Below, in pieces: positions 57,585-64,000 of a DNA stretch of 64,000 bases. Position 1 is the stretch's first letter; each line of letters starts with the position of its first letter. Below the pieces are notes generated by a model that was not told the DNA's origin, made no database searches, and was given only the letters and a program-made list of their open reading frames with translations. The position numbers and the translations under genes were made by a program. The DNA is from Methyloceanibacter superfactus (lineage in GTDB: Bacteria > Pseudomonadota > Alphaproteobacteria > Rhizobiales > Methyloligellaceae), in contig NZ_LPWF01000004.1 of NCBI RefSeq assembly GCF_001723305.1, forward strand, positions 1 through 64,000, written 5' to 3'.

Positions 57585-59545
57585 TGGGGACGGCGCGCGC
57601 AATCACCAATCTTGCGGCCCTGCTTCTCTTGCTGTCCGTCAGCCCCGCCGCGGCCGCCGAGCGCGCGCATGGCCTGTCGGCCTTCGGCGACCTCGCCTAC
57701 CCGCCCGACTTCGACCATTTTGCCTACGCCAACCCGGATGCGCCCAAGGGCGGCACGTTTGCGCTGGTCGGCTGGGGCGGCGTCACCACCTTCAACAGCC
57801 TCAACAACTATATTCTCAAGGGAGACGCGGCGCAGGGGCTGGAGCTTCTGTTCGACTCCCTCATGGTCCGCGCAACGGACGAACCCGACGCGGTCTATGG
57901 ACTGGTCGCGGAGAGCGCCGAGGTCGCCGATGACGGCATGTCGGTGACCTTCCACTTGCGGCCCGAGGCGCGCTTCAGCGACGGAAGCCCCCTCACCGCC
58001 GACGACGTGGTGTTCTCGTTCGAGACGCTGAAGGAGAAGGGCCACCCCATCTATCACCAGACGCTGCGTGACGTGGTGACGGCGGAGGCGCTCGACCCAG
58101 CGACCGTGCGCTACACGTTCCAGGGTGATCTCGTGCGCGACCTGCCGCTCACCGTGGCCGAGCTGCCGATCCTCTCCAAGACATATTACGCCACGAAGCC
58201 CTTCGATCAGACCACGCTCGAGGCGCCGCTCGGTTCGGGTCCCTATCTGGTCGATCAGATGATGCAAGGGCGCACCATCGTCTACCGCCGCAACCCCGAC
58301 TATTGGGCCAAGGATCTGCCGGTCAATCGCGGCCGCTGGAACTTCGACAAGATCCGCTACGAATATTTTCGCGACCGTACCGCGGGCATGGAGGCGTTCA
58401 AGGCGGGCTTCTATGATTTCCGCGAAGAGTTTACCTCGAAGGTGTGGGCGACCGAGTATGATTTTCCGGCGATCCGCGACGGCCGCGTGAAGAAGGAGGT
58501 GCTGCCCGACGAGACGCCATCCGGCACGCAAGGCTTCTTCATCAACACGCGGCGGGACCAGCTCAAGGATCCGCGCGTCCGTGAGGCACTCGATCTTGCT
58601 TTCGATTTCGAGTGGACCAATCGGAACATGTTCTACGGTCTCTATGACCGCACCCAGAGCTTCTTCGAGAACTCGCCGATGAAGGCGGAAGGCGAACCTT
58701 CGGAGGCCGAGACGGCCCTGTTGCAAGGGCTCGGCGTGCCGGTGCCGGAAGCCGCGCTCGGGCCGGTCTATGTGCCTCCCAAGACCGACGGCTCGGGGCG
58801 CAACCGGGAGCTCTTCGTGCAAGCCGGCAAGCTCCTCGACGAGGCGGGCTGGACCGTGAAGAACGGCGTCCGCGTCAACGACAAGGGCGAACCGCTCAAA
58901 ATCGAAGTGCTGATGTACGAGCCGGTCATGGAACGCATCGCCGCGCCCTACATCAAGAATCTCAAGCTGCTTGGTATCGATGCGCGCCTACGTATGGTCG
59001 ATCCCGCGCAATATCAGCAGCGGCTGAAGGACTTCGACTTCGACGTTACCACGCAGCGCTATTCCATGCGCAGCACGCCCGGCGTCGAGCTCCGGAGCTA
59101 TTTCGGTTCTGAAGCCGCCGATATCGACGGGTCACTGAATCTGGCGGGCGCAAAGGATCCTGCGGTGGATGCGCTGATCGAGCGCGTGGTCGCGGCCAAG
59201 ACCCGCGAGGATATGACCACCGCGGCGCGCGCGCTCGACCGCGTGCTTAGGGCGGGCCATTACTGGGTGCCCCACTGGTATAAGGGCTCCAACTCCGTCG
59301 CCTACTGGAACAAGTTCTCCCGGCCCGAGACGAAGCCGAAATATGACCGGGGCATTCTCGATACGTGGTGGTTCGACGAGGCCAAGGCTGCGGCGATCGA
59401 GACGACCAAACCGTCGGCGGGTGCGGCGGCGACCGAGGAGGCCGAGCCCGGGAGCATCCGTCTATGGCTGATCCTGGCCGCGCTGCTCGTGGCGGGGATC
59501 GTCGTCACCTTGGTGATGCGGGCGCGCCGCAGGCCGAAATCTTGA
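57584..59545 (+). CDS. YejA-like substrate-binding protein 2 with C-terminal membrane anchor
   Basis: The 653-residue paralogue has a signal peptide (ITNLAALLLLLSVSPAAAAE) and YANPDAPKGGTFALVGWGGV, LRPEARFSDGSPLTADDVVF and PLGSGPYLVDQMMQGRTIVY. Unlike YejA 1, it ends with a linker (SAGAAATEEAEPGS), one transmembrane helix (WLILAALLVAGIVVTLVM) and the basic stop RARRRPKS. A C-terminal helix would tether it to the inner membrane. The ATG overlaps the previous stop. Confidence 0.88.
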   Translation: MGTARAITNLAALLLLLSVSPAAAAERAHGLSAFGDLAYPPDFDHFAYANPDAPKGGTFALVGWGGVTTFNSLNNYILKGDAAQGLELLFDSLMVRATDEPDAVYGLVAESAEVADDGMSVTFHLRPEARFSDGSPLTADDVVFSFETLKEKGHPIYHQTLRDVVTAEALDPATVRYTFQGDLVRDLPLTVAELPILSKTYYATKPFDQTTLEAPLGSGPYLVDQMMQGRTIVYRRNPDYWAKDLPVNRGRWNFDKIRYEYFRDRTAGMEAFKAGFYDFREEFTSKVWATEYDFPAIRDGRVKKEVLPDETPSGTQGFFINTRRDQLKDPRVREALDLAFDFEWTNRNMFYGLYDRTQSFFENSPMKAEGEPSEAETALLQGLGVPVPEAALGPVYVPPKTDGSGRNRELFVQAGKLLDEAGWTVKNGVRVNDKGEPLKIEVLMYEPVMERIAAPYIKNLKLLGIDARLRMVDPAQYQQRLKDFDFDVTTQRYSMRSTPGVELRSYFGSEAADIDGSLNLAGAKDPAVDALIERVVAAKTREDMTTAARALDRVLRAGHYWVPHWYKGSNSVAYWNKFSRPETKPKYDRGILDTWWFDEAKAAAIETTKPSAGAAATEEAEPGSIRLWLILAALLVAGIVVTLVMRARRRPKS

Positions 59546-59596
59546 GATATCGCTATCAAGACGGATCAGGGCGTGGTGCGCGTCCTGTAGGCCCGA

Positions 59597-60073
59597 CTAC
59601 TTGTAGTAGCCGACGCCGCAGATCTGATCGCCGACCTTGGTGATGTAGCTGGCCTTGGGCACGGGATCGTGCTCGCCCGGGCGCGGAAAGGAATAATCGA
59701 CGATGTTGAACTCGCCCTCCTTGGCGACGGCATAGATCTCCTCGCCGTATTTCTTTCCGTTGACGTCAACCTGCCCGCGCAAGGTGTCTGTCCCGACGCG
59801 CCACGGCTCGGTGCCGTGGGCAGTCTCCATGCCGGTGTCGGCATTGCCGCAGAAGACGTAGAGATCCTTCTCCCTGAAGCCGTCCGCTGCGGCGCTGAAC
59901 GCGGCAAGCGCGGCGGCCTGATCCTGCTGGAGCGCGGCGACGGCCCGCTCGAGCATGGCTTTCGCTTCGGCGGGCGTGGCGTGGTCTTGCGCTGCGGCGG
60001 GCGCAGCGGCGAGGACCACGAACAGGGCGAGGCCCGCAAAAGCTCCAAGGCGGTGCTTCCAGGGTTCCGTCAT
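59597..60073 (-). CDS. Periplasmic single-Cache-domain protein
   Basis: The 158-residue protein has a signal peptide ending APAAAQ. The mature part fits a single Cache domain: AKAMLERAVAALQQDQAAAL helix, DLYVFCGNADTGMETAH, GQVDVNGKKYGEEIYAVAKE and ITKVGDQICGVGYYK. Two Cys may form a disulfide. With no membrane or output domain it is probably a soluble ligand-binding protein. It is divergent inside the importer locus. Confidence 0.8.
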   Translation of the reverse strand: MTEPWKHRLGAFAGLALFVVLAAAPAAAQDHATPAEAKAMLERAVAALQQDQAAALAAFSAAADGFREKDLYVFCGNADTGMETAHGTEPWRVGTDTLRGQVDVNGKKYGEEIYAVAKEGEFNIVDYSFPRPGEHDPVPKASYITKVGDQICGVGYYK

Positions 60074-60299
60074 GGCTCAGCCCCCTCTGTGATCGACCTG
60101 GGACGTAGCCTAGCGGACGCGGCCCCCTCGCCACAATCGGGACCGTGCGATCCTTTCCAAATTGCAATGAATCCACGGCCCTCTGTCGGGTTCCCCCTCG
60201 GGCTAGAATCCAGTAAGCATCAGGGGTGCAGGCACCGAACCGGACCGCCAAGGCGGGGCAGCGGCCGGGGAACCCTCAACGACAGGACATTTCGCGACA

Positions 60300-61415
60300 T
60301 TGGCCGCCTATATCCTTCGCCGCATTCTTCTGATCATTCCCACCATGCTTGGCATCATGCTGGTGACGTTCGTCATCGTGCAGTTCGCGCCAGGCGGCCC
60401 GGTGGAACGCCTGATTGCCCAGCTCGCCGGCACCGATCCGGGCGCCACCGCCAAGTTCAGCGGCGGGGGTAGCGATTTCGCCGGGGGCGCCGGCACCCAA
60501 GGCATGCCGGGCGATGTGTCCGCGGCGCCGTCCAAATATCGCGGCGCGCAAGGTCTCGACCCGGAATTCATCGCGAGCCTGGAAAAGCAGTTCGGCTTCG
60601 ACAAGCCGGCGCATGAGCGCTTCGGCATGATGCTGTGGAAATACATCACCTTCGATTTCGGCGAGAGCTATTTCCGCGACACCAAAGTTCTCGACCTGAT
60701 CGCCGAGCGCATGCCGGTGTCGATCTCGCTGGGCTTGTGGATGACGCTGATCGCCTATGCGATCTCCATCCCCCTCGGTATCCGGAAAGCCGTGCATGAC
60801 GGATCGCGCTTCGATGTATGGACCTCGAGCGTCATCGTCATCGGCTACGCGATTCCTGGCTTCCTCGTCGCCGTGTTCTTGATCGTGCTATTCGCCGGCG
60901 GTTCGTTCTTCCAGATCTTCCCCTTGCGGGGACTGGTGTCGGAGGATTTCTGGTCGCTGCCTTGGTACGAGAAGATCCTCGACTATTTCTGGCATCTGGT
61001 GCTGCCGCTGACCGCCATGGCGCTATCGGCCTTCGCCACCACCACCTTCCTCACCAAGAACTCGTTCCTCGAGGAAATTCGCAAGCAATATGTGACCACG
61101 GCGCGCGCCAAAGGTCTCGCCGAGCACAAAGTTCTCTACGGGCACGTGTTCCGCAACGCCATGCTGATCGTCATTGCCGGCTTCCCCGGCGCCTTCATCG
61201 GTGCGTTCTTCGCCGGCTCGCTGCTCATCGAGACGATCTTCACCCTCGACGGGCTGGGGCTCCTGGGCTTCGAGGCGGTCGTCAACCGCGATTACCCGGT
61301 GGTGTTCGCCACCGTCTATATCTTCTCGCTGCTCGGCCTGTTCATCAATCTCATCTCCGACCTCACCTATACGTGGATCGATCCGCGCATCGATTTCGAG
61401 ACGCGGGAGGTCTGA
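60300..61415 (+). CDS. yejB: YejB-like ABC transporter permease
   Basis: The 371-residue membrane protein begins with TTG and [20 protein letters not shown], the usual N-terminal helix of oligopeptide permeases. It has [20 protein letters not shown], a long periplasmic insert, and the EAA loop [20 protein letters not shown], which docks to the ATPase. It pairs with YejE downstream for import of peptides or microcin C. Confidence 0.92.
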   Translation: MAAYILRRILLIIPTMLGIMLVTFVIVQFAPGGPVERLIAQLAGTDPGATAKFSGGGSDFAGGAGTQGMPGDVSAAPSKYRGAQGLDPEFIASLEKQFGFDKPAHERFGMMLWKYITFDFGESYFRDTKVLDLIAERMPVSISLGLWMTLIAYAISIPLGIRKAVHDGSRFDVWTSSVIVIGYAIPGFLVAVFLIVLFAGGSFFQIFPLRGLVSEDFWSLPWYEKILDYFWHLVLPLTAMALSAFATTTFLTKNSFLEEIRKQYVTTARAKGLAEHKVLYGHVFRNAMLIVIAGFPGAFIGAFFAGSLLIETIFTLDGLGLLGFEAVVNRDYPVVFATVYIFSLLGLFINLISDLTYTWIDPRIDFETREV

Positions 61416-61419
61416 CGCG

Positions 61420-62583
61420 ATGGATGCTCCTACCGATGTCAGCGTCACCGAGGAGATCGCCGCCGAGGGCATCCCAACGCCGCGCCCATGGCTGTCGGCC
61501 CTCAATCGCCGGCGTTGGACGACCTTCAAGAAGAACAGGCGGGGCTACTGGTCGTTGTGGATCTTTTTGATCCTGTTCGGCATCAGCCTGTGCGCCGAGT
61601 TCATCGCCAACGACAAGCCTATCCTCGTCGAGTACGAGGGCCAACTCTACTGGCCGATCTTCAAGGCCTATCCGGAAACCGACTTCGGCGGCATCTTCGA
61701 GACCGAGGCGGACTATCGCGATCCGGTGGTCAAGGAGCTCATCACCGACAGCGGCGGGTGGATGCTGTGGCCGCCGATCCGCTTCTCCTACAACACCCAG
61801 AGCAAGAATCCGCCCATGGCCTTCCCGGTGAAGCCCACTTGGCTGCTCACCAAGGAGGACTGCAAGCTCGCGGTGGAGCGGGGATTCCACCCTTGCGATT
61901 CAAGCCTCGAGTGGAATTGGCTCGGCACCGACGATCAGGGCCGCGACGTGGTCGCCCGCATCATTTACGGATTCCGCCTGTCGGTGCTGTTCGGGCTGGT
62001 GTTGACCCTGTTCTCGTCCCTCATCGGCGTGGCGGCGGGCGCGGTGCAAGGCTATTTCGGCGGCTGGACGGACCTCCTGTTCCAGCGCTTCATCGAGATC
62101 TGGACCAGCGTGCCGCAGCTCTATCTGCTCATCATCGTCGCGGCGGTGATCGAGCCGAATTTCTGGATCCTGCTCGGCATCCTGCTCGCCTTCTCCTGGG
62201 TGGCGCTAGTCGGCGTGGTGCGGGCCGAGTTCCTGCGCGCCCGTAATTTCGAATATGTCACGGCGGCTCGCGCGCTCGGCCTCTCCAACATGAAGATTAT
62301 CTTCCGCCATCTCTTGCCGAACGCCATGGTGGCGACGCTGACCTTCATGCCGTTCATCCTCAACGGCTCGATCACCACACTCACCTCGCTCGACTTTCTC
62401 GGCTTCGGCCTACCGCCCGGCTCGCCCTCGCTCGGCGAGCTCCTGGCGCAAGGCAAGGACAATCTGCAAGCGCCGTGGCTCGGCCTTACGGCCTTCTTCG
62501 TCATCGCCGTGATGCTCAGTCTCCTCATCTTCGTCGGCGAGGCGGTGCGCGACGCGCTCGACCCGCGCAAGACCATGGTGTGA
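61420..62583 (+). CDS. yejE: YejE-like ABC transporter permease
   Basis: The 387-residue permease begins MDAPTDVSVT, with an N-terminal cytoplasmic arm (LNRRRWTTFKKNRRGYWSLW) and first helix. A large periplasmic loop with LEWNWLGTDDQGRDVVARII follows. The EAA loop is FEYVTAARALGLSNMKIIFR. It starts five bases after yejB. The last helix is followed by DALDPRKTMV. Confidence 0.92.
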   Translation: MDAPTDVSVTEEIAAEGIPTPRPWLSALNRRRWTTFKKNRRGYWSLWIFLILFGISLCAEFIANDKPILVEYEGQLYWPIFKAYPETDFGGIFETEADYRDPVVKELITDSGGWMLWPPIRFSYNTQSKNPPMAFPVKPTWLLTKEDCKLAVERGFHPCDSSLEWNWLGTDDQGRDVVARIIYGFRLSVLFGLVLTLFSSLIGVAAGAVQGYFGGWTDLLFQRFIEIWTSVPQLYLLIIVAAVIEPNFWILLGILLAFSWVALVGVVRAEFLRARNFEYVTAARALGLSNMKIIFRHLLPNAMVATLTFMPFILNGSITTLTSLDFLGFGLPPGSPSLGELLAQGKDNLQAPWLGLTAFFVIAVMLSLLIFVGEAVRDALDPRKTMV

Positions 62584-62591
62584 GGCAAGAG

Positions 62592-63515
62592 ATGCACGGC
62601 TCCCACGATCACGGACACAGCCATGGCCCCGGCGAGGTCGACGCCAATAACGAGAAGCGCATGGGGCTCGCGGCGCTTCTGACCGGCAGCTTCATGTTCG
62701 CCGAGGTGGCGGGCGGCATCGCCGCGGGATCGCTGGCGCTGTTGGCCGACGCCGGGCACATGCTGACCGACTTCGCCTCGTTGTCCCTCGCCTGGTTCGC
62801 ATTCCGGCTGTCGCGGCGCCCGGCCGACTGGCAGCGCACCTACGGCTTCGACCGCTTCCAAGTTCTGATTGCCTTCGCCAACGGCCTGGCGCTGTTCGTC
62901 ATCGCTGGGTGGATCGTCTACGAGGCAATCGAGAGGCTGACGGGAGCGCCGCATGTCTCGGGCGGAATCATGGTGGTGGTGGCGGTCGCCGGACTCATCG
63001 TCAACATCGTGGCGTTCTGGCTGTTGCAGGGCGCCGACCGGGAAAATCTCAATGTGCGCGGCGCCGCCATTCACGTGCTGGGCGACCTGCTCGGCTCGGT
63101 CGCGGCTCTGGTCGCCGGCGCCGTGATCCTGCTCACCGGCTGGACGCCCATCGATGCGCTGCTGTCGATCCTGGTCGCGGCCATCATCGTGCGCAGCGGC
63201 TGGCACGTGGTCGCGGCATCCGCCCATATCCTGCTCGAAGGGGCGCCGAAGGAGCTCGACACGCGCGATATCGGTCCCGACCTCGCCGCCAACATTCCAG
63301 GTGTCGAGGGTGTGCACCACGTGCATGTGTGGTCGATCACCCAGTCCCGGCGCATGGTGACGCTGCACGCTGTGATCGGCGACACCGCGGATTCCGACAC
63401 ATTGGTCAAAGCGATCAAGACGCGTCTCAAGAACAAGTTCGGTCTCAGCCACGCGACGATCGAGATCGAGCGGGGCGAATGCGCTGACGAAGCGCCGGAG
63501 CAGGCCAAGGCATGA
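62592..63515 (+). CDS. Cation diffusion facilitator (CDF) metal exporter
   Basis: The 307-residue protein starts at MHGSHDHGHSHGPGEVDANN, a His-rich metal-binding arm. It has six membrane helices; the transport site residues are in LALLADAGHMLTDF and AAIHVLGDLLGS (HxxxD in helices 2 and 5). The C-terminal cytoplasmic domain has HVHVWSITQSRRMVTLHAVI and ATIEIERGEC. This is the CzcD/ZitB branch, which exports zinc or similar ions. It lies between yejE and the ATPase gene, overlapping the latter by four bases. Confidence 0.92.
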   Translation: MHGSHDHGHSHGPGEVDANNEKRMGLAALLTGSFMFAEVAGGIAAGSLALLADAGHMLTDFASLSLAWFAFRLSRRPADWQRTYGFDRFQVLIAFANGLALFVIAGWIVYEAIERLTGAPHVSGGIMVVVAVAGLIVNIVAFWLLQGADRENLNVRGAAIHVLGDLLGSVAALVAGAVILLTGWTPIDALLSILVAAIIVRSGWHVVAASAHILLEGAPKELDTRDIGPDLAANIPGVEGVHHVHVWSITQSRRMVTLHAVIGDTADSDTLVKAIKTRLKNKFGLSHATIEIERGECADEAPEQAKA

Positions 63516-64000
63516 GCAAAGAGCCCCTTATCGCGGTCGACGACTTGTCAGTGGACTTCACCGCGGGCAGCACGGTGACGCATGCGGTGAAGAACGTCTC
63601 GTTCGATATCGGCCCCGGCGAGACCGTGGCGCTGGTCGGCGAGTCGGGCTCCGGCAAAACGGTGACGGCGCTGTCGATCCTGCAGCTCCTGCCCTATCCG
63701 GCGGCGTCCCACCCCTCCGGGGCCATCCGCTTCAAGGGCGAGAACCTTCTGGCGCTGCCGCCGGACGGCTTGCGCCATGTGCGCGGCAACAACATCTCGA
63801 TGATCTTCCAGGAGCCGATGACCTCGCTGAACCCGCTGCACACGATCGAGCGGCAGATTGCCGAGGTTCTGCGCATCCATAAGGGCCTGTCGGGCCAGGC
63901 ATGCCGGGCGCGGGTGATCGACCTTCTCGCCAAGGTCGGTATTGAAGACCCGGAGGGACGCCTTGCCTCCTATCCGCATCAGCTTTCCGGCGGGCAACGC
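63512..64000 (+). CDS. yejF: YejF-like ABC transporter ATPase (partial, runs off the window)
   Basis: The frame begins MSKEPLIAVDDLSVDFTAGS, with Walker A LVGESGSGKTVTALSILQLL, the Q loop MIFQEPMTSLNPLHT and the ABC signature HQLSGGQR at the window edge. YejF proteins carry two ABC domains; only the first is visible. The start overlaps the CDF stop (ATGA). Confidence 0.92.
   Translation, partial: MSKEPLIAVDDLSVDFTAGSTVTHAVKNVSFDIGPGETVALVGESGSGKTVTALSILQLLPYPAASHPSGAIRFKGENLLALPPDGLRHVRGNNISMIFQEPMTSLNPLHTIERQIAEVLRIHKGLSGQACRARVIDLLAKVGIEDPEGRLASYPHQLSGGQR

Noticed and set aside
55686..57602. 638-codon antisense ORF opposite the first YejA gene, and similar long antisense ORFs elsewhere
   Set aside because: High GC content produces long open antisense frames. 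Their translations are rich in Arg, His and Ala without domains, and the sense strand has clear protein families.
1..64000. CRISPR arrays, prophage or restriction systems
   Set aside because: No regularly spaced repeats, cas genes, phage structural genes or methylase-nuclease pairs were found; the 35-bp tandem repeat at the left edge has no spacers.

Overview
The window is a GC-rich chromosomal segment of an alphaproteobacterium, most likely of the order Hyphomicrobiales (Rhizobiales). The evidence is gene order: rpmH-rnpA-yidC-engB-argB-HAD-dapD-dapE, dnaX-YbaB-recR beside the SRP RNA, kdsB-pheA beside a membrane-anchored CycM-type cytochrome c, and fmt-truA beside def. GlnT-type glutamine synthetases, a sit-type metal transporter and rhizobial-style CTTG-loop palindromes agree with this. 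No rRNA or phylogenetic marker allows a genus call.

Layout. 1-9.6 kb: an amine/ammonium cluster with three glutamine-synthetase-like (GlnT/GMAS-type) enzymes, a SoxB-like FAD oxidoreductase, a divergent GntR regulator, an Amt transporter behind a near-perfect sigma-54 promoter, a 58-residue membrane peptide and a MetX-like alpha/beta hydrolase. 9.8-14.2 kb: an RND pump and its adaptor, then tRNA-Arg(ACG). 14.5-18.7 kb: a lipoprotein, an orphan histidine kinase, a MerA/Lpd-like oxidoreductase and a TVP38 membrane protein. 18.9-29.7 kb: housekeeping genes (rpmH, rnpA, yidC, engB, argB, dapD, dapE, murI, murJ) and two DUF805 proteins.

29.7-37.2 kb is the only clearly accessory region. Three copies of the truA 3' end lie in the same orientation, two of them remnants, with foreign cargo between them: a membrane protein, a tiny DUF559 element with perfect inverted termini, a pentameric ligand-gated ion channel, an OprB-type porin and an IS1111/IS110-type insertion sequence. 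This looks like repeated insertion at the end of truA. 37.2-55.5 kb returns to core genes: truA, fmt, def, rmuC, a small potassium-channel-like protein, sitABCD, ampG, recR, YbaB, dnaX, SRP RNA, an exported Ntn hydrolase, pheA, kdsB and a tandem-domain cytochrome c with a long acidic tail. 55.7-64 kb is a yej-type peptide/microcin C importer locus with two binding proteins, a divergent Cache-domain protein and a CDF metal exporter placed before the ATPase gene, which runs off the window.

Quality caveat. At least fifteen genes, many of them essential (rnpA, yidC, murI, murJ, dnaX, pheA, kdsB), are split by single-base frameshifts, often in G/C runs. The pattern indicates an indel-prone assembly rather than gene decay, so such genes are annotated here as one CDS across both frames.
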